Shown piece after piece: positions 47,534-59,700 of a DNA stretch of 64,000 nt. The position numbers and the translations under genes were made by a program. Numbering within the stretch: the first letter of the stretch is position 1; each line of letters opens with the position of its first letter. Source of the stretch: Branchiostoma belcheri (taxonomy: Eukaryota > Chordata > Leptocardii > Amphioxiformes > Branchiostomatidae); NCBI RefSeq assembly GCF_001625305.1, contig NW_017803887.1, positions 174,736 to 238,735 of the forward strand, given 5' to 3'. The notes under the pieces were generated by a model that saw only the letters and a program-made list of their open reading frames with translations, did not search any database and was not told where the DNA came from.

Positions 47534-48240
47534 TAGTGGGATTTGTCAGTCCCCACTTGACGATTAGCTTTGACCTACGGGGAGACCTAACGTTCCAGAA
47601 AATCGCCCCCCTGGGACCAGCAATGGTGTGGTCCTGCCAGTTCCCAACAAGTTACACCACAAGCACTTGGGGTGTCTTTGGGGAGAACACATTTTAAACA
47701 GAGGGGTGGGACAGTCACCACAAAAAAAATGGTTAAAATTTCTCAGTACATACGCAACAGGAAAACAGCTATGTGATCAAATATTCTTGACAACAGTATA
47801 CAACGAAAACAGGAATCAAAACAAACAAAAAATGGCAAACTAGAAAATTGAATGCGCCAAAGTGCCAATTGAATGAAAGTTTGAAAAAATTAATGAAAAA
47901 ATATCTAAAAATTCTCAGTACTGTACATACACAACAATAGAAAAACTGCAAAGTGATCAACATTTTTGGGGAAAAAAGTGGCGAGAAAAAGGATCAAAAC
48001 ATTTAAAAAATGTCATAAACTGTGCAAATATGTGTAGAAATTTACCTACAAACGTCATTTAAAATTCTTGGCACATACAGCATAACAGGAAAACAACTAA
48101 GTGATCAACTATTTGTAGACAACAACAAAGAAAGGAAAAGGAAACTGGAATCAAAACATAAAAAAGCTGGCAAACTAGCACTGACTGCACAAATGTGCAA
48201 AAAAGTATGAGCCAAACCTGTGATTAGTTTTATGCACTAA

Positions 48241-48614
48241 GGCCACACCAATTTAATTTGTTGGTTCTCGGATTCGCCTCTTCATTTTTTTCTGATTTGC
48301 AAAAAAAAAAATTGATTCTGGTCCTGAATCAACTGAAAAATGCTCATATTTTGCCCCCCAACAGTTGAGGAAAGTACTTTTCTTCCTAATTGTTACAGTT
48401 TTCCCATCTATCATTGCAGTGGTTTGATTAAAAGTTCAAAATTCAATGTTTAAATTTTAACCCAGCCTTTTGTGTTGACTTCATGGCTCATTCCGTAGCA
48501 TTTAAGCCTATAATAGGATGCCTAGATCTGTTTTTATTTTTATTTTTTTTCGCCCTGTCGCTTCATATTTTTTCTGAAAAAATCCGAGAACCAACAAATT
48601 AAATTGGTGTGGCC
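48241..48614. mobile_element. TIR element GGCCACACCAATTTAATT, TAA TSD
   Basis: 374 bp, ~34 bp perfect TIRs, TAA duplicated (48238-48240, 48615-48617). PIF/Harbinger-like. Single ends of the family recur near 24773, 36127, 43345, 46603 and 57657. Confidence 0.85.
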
Positions 48615-48799
48615 TAACAAGTTTTCATAATGCGCAGAGCGGATGGATATTCAACTTGACAGCATTTTCTCTTAGTTCCATCAAATATGTTATTATTACA
48701 TCATAGATCAAAGACACAAAACCTGCTCACCAACTAAAAGCCTCTTCTTATTAAAATCTCTCAGTAGAATCAATATCTCTCAAACCATTTTTTATGGCT

Positions 48800-51700
48800 A
48801 CATATGTATCTCCATTTTGCCATAGATTTGTATAGATTTCTTTGTAATTCTGCCTTTGCCATTTTGCCTTTGAAATGGAACATCTTATTTCCCCATAGAT
48901 ACAGGCCTCAATTCACCTCTGGTGGCTGGCTGAAAAGCAGCCCATACATCCAATTTATCCAGACTGCCATCTCATCCCGACGTGGCATTCAATATAATAC
49001 TCCAATAGCGTTGCCATAGCAACACGGTTATACCGAGCAGAAAGTCGAAAGATTTAGGCTGATCAGAAGAGTGATTTTCAATGCAGTCCATTAGAATGAA
49101 TGATTAGGAGTGCCAGGGGAGGCATACTGAACGCTGCGTTACCATGCGCGCACATGACTTCTAATTTTCTCTGCGTTTCCTGCATTTCGCGGATTATGCA
49201 GTAGAAGGAGGGTATTTAAGTGCTGTTATATCCGTCCTTTTTATCCACCCTTTTTACCTGTCAAATATCATCCCCGACAACTGAGTGACGATCTTACTAA
49301 CCAAGCCCCGCGCAGTATCTTTTAAAAACATTTTTATGCTGGAGTCATTCTTAGGTAAACTGTTATCAAATTAGGCTGGAATTTCAACGCGACTGCCTAA
49401 AATCCCCTCTTGCGGCCTTTCCGTACACTGACAGGTTGTAAACCCTGGTGAAACGTTTAAAGACTGGCAGGATCTGTAAACATTTTATTCTCGCCCTAAA
49501 AAACTTCACCCCGAGATGACATCGCTGTAAACCATTTGATCAGGTTTGACACTTTGATTGGCCCGCCTCCTTTTACACTGAGATGGGACATCCTAGGATC
49601 GAAGCTACTCGCACCCAAAATGAGAAAAGACATGAAACGGCACTTAATTCTACCCTGAGCTATGCTAAAAGCTTGCATCTAACTAATTTTTATGGCTAAG
49701 ACCAATTCCCAGCCTACAAATTGTACGCATTCTTTTAAAAGAGGCGGACACACAATTAGCTAATGTAATCAATATGTGCATTCTTTAGTCAAGTTACCAT
49801 GGTATTCCTACACCCAGCTCATATTTCTTTCAAAAGTTCAACCCGGTAATATAATAGAATGAAAAATCACTGTGTTACTAGGCAAATAAAAGACCTATTG
49901 TTGCCGCCTGAAAGAAAATAAAGGGCCAAGATATCTATAATGAGTTGCCATGCCAACTGCACAACTAAAACGCCAAACAAACCGAAAAGGCATAGAAAAG
50001 TATTAAGTGGCAAGCTACCATGCAAATTCCCAGCCAAGCGCGATACAAGGCAAACAAAAACAGTCCGCACGACCTCTCTTTCAAACAATTTCAAATTTTC
50101 AGTCAAAACATGCCGCCGGCCCAAATTGCCCCTTTAATATCCATGGAAGCGAGTTCTCCCTGGCTGAAAATGGTTAAAATTTTACCAGGCCCTGGTATCA
50201 ATCCAGGAATAATGGCACCCCGTGTCAGCTAAAATCAAGAAAATTACTGATAAGCTGCCATTTTGAGTTTGCTCTCATTTTGGGATATTCTAAGCCTGCT
50301 AGGTGGGGAGAATTCACTGAGGGCACACCCCCTTTTCGGAGGGGTACAATCGCCAAGAACACGCACTCATGCAGAAAAATACCCACCTTACTAGTTTTTA
50401 ATGTACAACACAAAGAAGGCAGAATAAATTATGACCACACCAATTTACCATTCGACGATAATATCGCCTGAGGGTCTAAACATTCCACTGATCAAACACT
50501 TAACTCCCCCAACCCATGTTTGGCTAAAAACACACTTTTTTTCCGCCCCCTTTTCTCATGCGCGGTGCCGGCGTCCCAAATGTCCCTGAATATGCACGTA
50601 GCGAGCACGAGTACTCACAACCATCGTCCCACTAGCCACACGTCCCAAAATATCGCACAATCCAGCCACAAACAAGCCTGCGAGGGCGGAATAAAATCGC
50701 CAATTTTCGGGGGCAAATTTGGGTGTCTTCCCAGAGTTTCAGATGGCGACAGATAGACAGCGTACTGCCGGAAATAGGACTACGCCCGAAATCTTCCCCT
50801 CAAAACTTTCCTCAGCGCTTTCCCAAACGTCCCCTTAGGATCCCGCCAACTCAAGACTCCTCCGAGCCTCGCTAGCTACTTAAGACATGCGTAAGAAACG
50901 GCAGAAAACGGATATTTTTACCTGTTCCGTACACGCTCATGGCCGAACTCCGATCGCCCTCAAAAATCCTGCATTTTGGTCATGCGCACTAGCAACGTGT
51001 ATAATTTGACTATTTTTAGCGGTTGTGCCAAATAGACGAAAATTCACAAAGAAATGGCATTTGCATAACAGGGGCAATAAGTCTTCTTGGTCCACGTCTT
51101 AGGCCAAGACTGTGATATTTTCACGTCTTGGAGTAACCTTGGAGAGACGAGGGAGGCACGGGAGAGGGAAATTTTTGGGGGAAATGTGCTAGAATAGAGG
51201 GTTTCTCCCACTTTCAATAGATTTGGATAACACGTATGGATATCTGGGTTGCTTAAATGTAACACTGTGGTGTTAGTGGGCACTGCATAACCCTCACAAT
51301 CTTATCATTTTGGCGTCTTTGCATGGCGTTCGAGAGGGGCAAAAGTGTGTTTGATCAGAAATGAGAAATTTTGGGAAAGCGGCGTGCCAAAATATCGGGT
51401 TTCGCCCACTTTTGGCAAATTTAAGGACATGCATCCGCGGATTATAAAACCGTGACCCTCTGATATCAGGGGTCAGTGTGGATCCTGATTAGTTGTGCAT
51501 TTTTTGCCGGGCCTTTCTGGAGAGGGGCAGACATGTTTTTGATTAAAAAGGAGCGAAGTCTAACATTTGACCGTCAGCTCGTAGGATCTCGCGATCAAAT
51601 TAATTGGATATCGGGGTACAAAGATTAAAACGCGCCAGTTTTGCCCCCGATGTCACATGTTTGGTGAATATTCACTCCTTTTTTGTTTGCCCGTCCCTGG

Positions 51701-53460
51701 GCGTCTCTAGCGCTATCGATCGTCTGAATTTTGGCTAATGTCGGGCACAAAGTGTCACATTTACGGTTGGGGAGAAATTATTACCTCATTGTACTTAGAA
51801 CTTTTGAGACACCCCTATTTCTTTGCATAGTGGGAAAAAGTAAACAAAGGTGGAAATTTGAGCGGCGCGACACTTTTTAGTGTCCGGACGGCCGTGGTCC
51901 GATCGCATAGCCACATTTCTGTTCCCAATCTGTCAGTAAAGTCAATAGATTAATCGCCAGGCTGGCTCAAATTACACATTTTCTCACAGCAGTGTCGACA
52001 TAAAACCACAGAAAACAGGGTCTTTATTTTTTCTAGAAGCGGGAAGGCTGTAACTCTTCCAAGAAGGGTGAATTAAGAAGATGTTTTAACGGGTGACATG
52101 TTTCGCCCGTGTCTACATGATTGAAAGCAAAGACGCTCGCAGAATTAAATCCGCGGGTCGCAGCCAGGGTCATATTAGGTTTCTATTGAAATACCCCAAA
52201 ATAACAAAGTTGCCAGATTATGCCCCATAAAGTATTTGAAAACCGTAACGTAATCCGAGGCCTGATTACTTTGTACTGAGATTGATCAAATTTTTGACAT
52301 CTCTGTGCAGGCATCGACCGCCCCGAGTTCGCTTTAATTTGGAACACAATTTTGAAGGGTCGGATCCCGGCAAATTTTGTGCGCCCCTCCAGGCCAGAGA
52401 AGTGCATATAAACGACCTGAGCAACAATTGATTAATATCAACACCAATACTGGCCTGTCTAAACTAGGCAAGCGTCCAGAACAGAGGTGACACACACACA
52501 CCAGTCTTCTTCCCTTCAACGTACATAGCGACATTGGCCCGTTTTGTACTTATACATTAAACATGGATGCTGGGAATGGCAAAACTTTCTCAGTTGTCGC
52601 GGTTTGGTCTGATCTGCCCTCCAAAATTGTGTCTGTAAAGTTTGGTCTAGCTACACGAGAAAGCACTAATCATCCGAGTGAAAAATATTCCGGATTCCTG
52701 GCATTTGCCAAGGTCCAAACTCAGGCTGCGGAATGACTAATTTGAAGCGTGTCGTCTTCTGAAATGACCAAAAATACACCTAATCATCTGCGGGACGGGG
52801 CGACAAAAATGGAGAAAAGAATTACGGTCTTGTGTCGCACTATCAGCATGCTAAGATACGACGATTATATTCTGTCTTTGAAAATAGTTTTGTGTCACTA
52901 TGAAATAACAAGCTTTTCGGTTTAGACGTGATACTAGTTTGCATCATATTGTTATGGAAGATTTGGAACCATTTACTGTATACAAGAACCCGCATTTGTG
53001 ACTTCATAGCAACAGTTTTTTTTAATATATTGCATTCTGATATCGAGCCCTTTATGCCAGTTTATGGTCGATTTTTAAACCAGATTTAGGTACACTTGCA
53101 TGACTTGCATAAAAATCTATACGGCCGTCTGCGAAACTGATGTCGTTTACATGAATTTAAGATGGCGGTTGGAATATTGGAAGGAAGAGTCGATACAAAA
53201 CAAGTAGTAATAGAAAAATACATATGTTATAAGGTGCATTTGACTATAAAGTCAGACATCTATGTAGTGATTGTTATGATACTAATATGTATCATTTCAG
53301 ACGATTGTAATTTGGCATTCTTTCAATGATAATAGATTTCATGTGTATGTAGCAGTTACTATATGTGGCAAAGAATGCTAGGCAACAAGTGTACTTGACG
53401 TTTGAAAGCCACAAGGCACCACATGTTCACCTGTTCTGCAAGGCGACAAAAAGCGCGCGA
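48800..53460. promoter_or_regulatory. Repeat-poor DNA between CASZ1 and LRRC23, candidate regulatory region
   Basis: About 4.6 kb with few recognisable mobile elements, unlike the rest of the window, and no coding exon I can support. An octamer ATGCAAAT is at about 50019. A minus-strand donor-like AACAG|GTAAAA at about 50936 and an ATG shortly before it could mark a distal 5' exon of CASZ1. Function is inference. Confidence 0.35.
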
Positions 53461-53473
53461 AACGTTCGAAGAC

Positions 53474-53526
53474 CACGTGACTACCCATGATGCAGCGCGA
53501 TCACCCGGGCAACGGCGGCCATCTTG
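53474..53526 (+). promoter_or_regulatory. LRRC23 promoter: E-box, RFX X-box, YY1-like site
   Basis: Within 140 bp of the LRRC23 ATG: CACGTG (53474-53479), ATCACC-CG-GGCAAC (53500-53513; fits RYYNYY-N2-RRNRRC, the RFX X-box), and GCCATCTTG (53518-53526, reverse of a YY1 site). X-boxes at about this distance mark ciliary genes, which agrees with the LRRC23 product. Confidence 0.6.
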
Positions 53527-53611
53527 GAACAACAACCTTTCCAAATCAACAACATTATCTGTCATTTTTTGTTGTGTAATTTGGGGAATTTCGGCGTCCT
53601 TGTGGTAAAAA

Positions 53612-53788
53612 ATGTCGGACGCGTCTGATTTTGAAGGGGACGAGGGGGGAGAAGAGCCACCAATGGAGTCCGGGGAAGAGGGGGACGCCCCACAAGACGA
53701 CGACGATGATGTGGAAAAAGAGGAAGGCGAAGAAGGAGAGGAAGGGGGAGGGGTGCAAGTGGAAGACGGTCAACAAGAAGAAGAAGAG
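53612..53788 (+). CDS. LRRC23: LRRC23 exon 1
   Basis: 59 codons, mostly D/E/G/P. Donor GAG|GTACCT, phase 0. Confidence 0.92.
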
Positions 53789-56700
53789 GTACCTCAAAAA
53801 TGATAACTTTAACGTCTTGATGCCTACAGTCTGCTTCCCTGGAAGCTCTAGGTGACAAGGAATAAAACCTAGCCGTCATAAAGGCCATGAATTGCTCAAG
53901 TAGTCTCTAAAGCTTTCGGAATTTCTGTCAGTACTAAAAACGTGGCACTAAGACAAAATTTCTCGAAATGAAAATCACAGGTATCAGAATTGTAATCCCT
54001 GTTCATTTCTGTTAGAATTCTAATTTATGTCTTTTTGATTTAATGAGAAAGACAACGTAACATAAACATCTGCACTATTCTGTGATTATTGTTGAAGTCC
54101 ATAAGCCTTTAATTTGTTTGCCCTGTCAGTTCTTTCGCACATTTTCGGTTTGTGGTTTTATCCTACTTAGTCTACTACTAGCAGGCTCCTTGCTTTCCTT
54201 TCTGAACTAAGCTATAGTCAGCTACATACAGGGTGTGACATGTTTTACAGTGCAGAACATGGCAAATATTATGATTGAATAACACAAGTGCCCAACCCTG
54301 TTCCTGTTGCCAAGGGGACAACAGTGTTACAATAAATACCAAGGTGAACATAATTCACTATGAAATAAAGCATCTGTCAGATGCAATATGTGAAGGCAGG
54401 GCTTAAATGTGCATTCACCCAGAGGTTGCTATAGAAACTGATTAAAACACTAAAAAACTACAGCCAAATTTTAAACATTTTAAGCATAAAACAGGTTATA
54501 GTTTGTAAGAAAAATTAAACAAAAAGCTGACTATAGAAAATAATCTAGACAAAATAATAATTCAAATTTTCGGTAAAAATTCTGAACACCCATAGTTTCA
54601 ATTTTCTTAGTCCTAATTGTTTGTTCTTAATCATTACCAGTTTATTGCCAATAAAACCATTTTAGTATAGTTTGTTGTTAGATTAGCCCAGCACTAATTT
54701 TTATGAACCATTGTTTCATACATTAATATGTAACCACCCCGGCCCAAAGGTCGTTGTTTTCTACATTTTGCTGCTGGAGAAAATTATTCCCTCCTCAGTG
54801 ACTGAAATTTGCAAAATCCGGTGTTACACGGTTATACAATCTACTGTTAGTGAGAACAGGTGTTTTGTGGAGAATGAAGTGAGTTTAACGTCAGCTTACC
54901 TGTGCTAGAAAGTCCCCCGGCCACCAGACGTTACCTTTTGTTCCGTTTCCGACAGAAAACCAGTAAAACGTACGGTGGGTGGTGCTGAGTTGCCGTTTCT
55001 ATGACAACAGCCGCTACACACCTGAGACAGTAAACACCGGGGGGTTTGATAGGTTTCCAAGTATCCATGGCAACCGGGGACAAAGTTCAATATTTGCATA
55101 ATGTTCCCATTCAGGCGAGAACCATTCTGAAAGGGGGTATTGAAAACGTGTGAAACTGTATAGCGCTTTTGGGCATATTCATGACTCTTTCAGCATTCTT
55201 ATGGTAAATTTACCTGCCCGACAAGGTAACAAAAGATCCAAGGCTGGGAAGATGAATGACCTGTTACAAAAGTGTCAGCCAGCATTCAGCAACACTGAAA
55301 ACAGAGTGACACCTCACTTTGTTGCATAATCTACCTGTTTTGATGATTTCCAGTTTAGGGAAACACTGATGAATTGTAAATTTAAAGGACAAAATTCTGT
55401 TTTCTTTAGAAAACGTAGTAATTGTTTGCATTAAAGCTTGAATAAACATGGTAAAATGAGTCATTTTTCTGGGGGTGGATATGTTATTATTTCTATTGTT
55501 GGGCTGATTTAAACTGTTTTCTTTAACTTTTTGTTTTCTCAAATCCAGAAGAAACAATGAAATTATAGGCAGCTTTAGCATTTTATTTAAGTCAACAAAG
55601 ATAAAAAGAAAACTTTTAGCCAAACGCTGTAATTTATTAGGGTGGATCCAAATTAAACAGTAGTATTTCTTCAATGTTTGTAAATTTAGTAAACCTTGAA
55701 ATTAAAGTGGTGAGCTAATAAAGGGAATACAAACAAACCACAGTTTGACAAACTGTTCCTCAACACTAGAGTTGTTTAAATAACAGTGTCATGAGCACCT
55801 GTTTGTTTATCAATGCAACAGTGTGGTTAAGGTAAAGTTACTAGTTTTTCTTCTTTGAAATATAACTGATGATGAAACACTTATTGAGGCTTAAATTATT
55901 CTAGAACACAAAAGTTCTATCAAAAGTTACCTACATGAAGATGCTTGCTTACTTGACTGTCTAGTAATTCTTAAGTTGATGAGAAAAAAATATGTTGAAA
56001 ATAATAATGTTTTTTTCAAATGATGCAAAACACATGATGGACCTGAAAAATTTAAGGAAAGTCCTTCGATCAGCTGTATAGTAAATGTAATATCAGTAAT
56101 GTGCAACTTATCATTCTATGTGAAATACCTTTAAGTTAAAGATATCTCTAGAGGTTCTTCTATATAAGGCCATGTTGATTTGATTATATGGATGACATCC
56201 ACGCGCGCATCAATTTTCTGCCGTTTCCAAAAAAAAAAAAGTTTTCAACCATGCTGTAAATCGTACAAAACAGTTGCAAAATGAGCAAATATATACTGTA
56301 AGTTGCACAAAAAGTATTGGAAAACAATAACAATGTCGTAGAATGTCAAAACCAAACGAAAAAGACGAAAATGTAAAGAAATGAATTTGAAGAGTAGATT
56401 ATTCGCCATACCATACCCTGTGTCATTTGTTCAATCTTCATGACCACGTAGATTTCATAATGAAAGCAACTTTTTTTTTGCAAAACTTTTTTTTTATTCG
56501 CACGCTCGCATCAGTTTTGGGGTTCCCAGAGGATGTCATCCATATAATCAAATCAACATGGCCTAAAAGATTGTATTTCTGAGTTTTGTATTTTTTCTTT
56601 TTCTGCAGAAACTTCCAGAGCACCCGCTGACAGAGGATATGTTAGGAGACTGCCTGTCTCTGCTGTGTAAGACTGGGAACGGACTGGCACACGCCTATGT

Positions 56701-59700
56701 CAGGCTAGACATACATGAAAGGTACAGTATTTTTAGCTTTTTCTTTGAAAGATTCAGTCTTTGATGAGAAAGAAGATGATGTTTATCTGAGGCTGCACCA
56801 ATTTGATGTGCTGGTTCTGAGGTATTTCTGGCAATAAAACAATGCACAGACAAATTTCAAGTTTTCTCAGTCCTGTGTTTTGCTGATTTTGTCATGTTAG
56901 TTTTATGTTACATAAAACGTTATAGAATCAAAAGAAGAAAGATGCGATCAAATTTTCTGAATAAGATTAAGAAAAATTGAAACTGTTGAAATTAATTTGT
57001 AACTTTTGCAGTAAAGCAAGGTACCTTTAGGCGTGTCATGTTTTCATCAAAAGAAAAAAAAGAGAACATGATATATACATGTAGATTGTTTTATTTAGTC
57101 TGTCCCTTAATTGGAAATATTCCCATAAGCTGATGAATTTATGATTCTCCATGAATATTAATCAGGTCTTGACCAAATATGGCAAATATTGCTTCGAGTA
57201 ATTTTCTGTCCCCAGAGACAGGAGTGACCTCACACAAGGTCACTAAATACGCACCTGTTTCCAGGCTAGTCAAAGGTTGATTTATTGGTTTAGACAGTTT
57301 TGTGATGATGAATGGTTATTTTTCTTGAAATTAATTTTAATTTTGGAACATCCCATTGTAAAAGTTAAAGTTCAAGGACCAAAATAGCATAGAATTTTTT
57401 TTCTCTTTTCTAGAATCCATTGAATTCTAGAATTCTCTTCTCTAGAATCCATTGAACAATTTATAAAATCTGTAATTATGCTCATCACTGTTTTTTATTC
57501 TATTGACAATTTTTTTTATAATGCTGTTGGTTAAAAGCTTTCAAATACATTTTGTATGATCTGTGTGTTCAGCCGTTATAATGACAGTATTATTGTAAAG
57601 GGTTGATGACGTCATGTGTGTCATTGAGTCATTGTGATGTGTGGGAAAACATCTTGGGCCACACAAATCTAAGTTCTTCCGCCTCTGCGTTTTGCTTTAT
57701 TTTTCTTCTGATTCAAAAAAGAAAATTAAAAAAAAGAGAATTCGAATGATTGAATAATGTTATCTTTTAGGATATGAATTGATCCACAAATGCTCATATT
57801 CTTACAACCTACTATAATTACTACTGTACAACAGTTGAAACATTTAGGCAATTCATTCATTGCTTAAAATTCAATGCCAGTTTTATCTAATGTTGTGCAT
57901 TCAAATTTTCTGTGCTAATATCCCCACACATAAAACTCAAGCTTCGAGTTTGTTCCTTGTAACCTAAATTATTTTTCCCTTGCTAAACTTTATATTCTTC
58001 AAACAGAGGGTATCTAATCCCAAATCTTCACCCTATTAAATCTCCTGCCAAATTATCAAACATTGCTTTTTATTTTCTTCTTTCCTGAAATTTACAATTC
58101 CTCTTGTTCTTGAAACAGAGAAATCACAGACATCAGCATCCTGAAGTCCTTCATCCACCTGCGCTACGTGGACGTCTCCGCCAACCTTCTTCGAGACGTC
58201 TCGGCCCTGAACTCTCTCACACACCTGCTGACACTTAAGGCAGACAGGAATCTCCTTAAGACGGCCACGCTGGACGAGCTGCCGTACCTACAGATGGCCA
58301 GTTTTACCAACAACAAGATCAACACAACGGAAGGCATCAACCACCCACTACTGGAGACACTCGTGTTGTCATGTAAGTGTTAAATGGATACATATTTGAC
58401 CTATTTTATTTTAGTATAGAGATTTTATATTAATAAGGGATTAAATCATCTTTGTCCAGAAAGCTGCAGCATGTTTCTAGGTAATACTACATTAACACAA
58501 CCAAAGGCATCAACCATCCACACTTGATAAAGAACATAGAAATATATAAATGAATAGAAATAGATAAGTGACATTAGAATATAGATACATTAATTTTTTT
58601 GTAATTTTGTAAGTCCTTTTTGCCTATTTCTGTATTTGTATCTGTATAGCCGGTATAACCTCCTTTTGGCATAACACACCAGCTATTTCTATATCTTCAT
58701 TAAATTTTTTGCACTTGACCTATTCATAGCTTGCTTTTAATTGACATGTACATTTGTAATTGATAATTAATTCGTTCCCCCACAGATAACGAGATTAAGA
58801 TCGTTAGTGGGCTGGACCCTGGGAAGTTGCGTAACCTGCACACCCTGGAGCTGAGGGGCAACAGACTGGAGTCAACCAATGGCATCTACCTGCCCAACCT
58901 CAAAAACCTCTTCCTGGTTAGTATTAACTTATCACTAACTAATCACTAACTAGCCACTTACTGATCACTAACCTATTAACCAACGGCATCTGCCTGCCCA
59001 ACCTCAAAAACCTCTTCCTGGTTAGTATTAACTTATCACTAACTAATCACTAACTAGCCACTAACTGATCACTAACCTATTAACCAACGGCATCTGCCTG
59101 CCCAACCTCAAAAACCTCTTCCTGGTTAGTATTAACTTATTACTAACTAATCATTAACTTGTTAACCTTATTCCAAACCAACTGAATTCCACCCATTTAT
59201 CTCTTACATTTTTATTAAAAAATCTCTGGAATCACTATCCTGAAATTTTGTACACACTTCAGATCTTTTCCTCAGACTTTTTATGATTGTTGATCTTCTA
59301 GAGCCATCAATTGAAGTATAGCCTTACATTCCATTTAGATATAAAGACAGTCTTGTGTACTCTACATTTTGATAATGTCAAGTACCTAGTAGTCAGAAAT
59401 CTGACTTACACTATGGTAACTGTAATGGAGTCTTAGAGCCTGCTACAATGTATGGCAGTATCACTTCATGCAATACCGCTCTGTATTGCTAGGGGGCGAA
59501 CATGATAAAGCGTGTGGATGGCCTGGAGCGGCTGGAGAAGCTGACCACGCTGCATCTCCGTGACAACCAGATCGACACCCTGGACGGGTTCGCAGAGTCC
59601 ATGAAGTCCCTGCAGTACATCAACCTCAGGTTAGGGGGCGCTGCAACCACCTGTTGCTTCTACCTTATCCCATATTTGGTTGTAGGGTACACCTGTCTTA

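Noticed and set aside
53555..53888. Minus-strand Leu/Phe-rich frames over LRRC23 exon 1
   Set aside because: Antisense of the acidic first exon; the plus frame continues correctly into exon 2.
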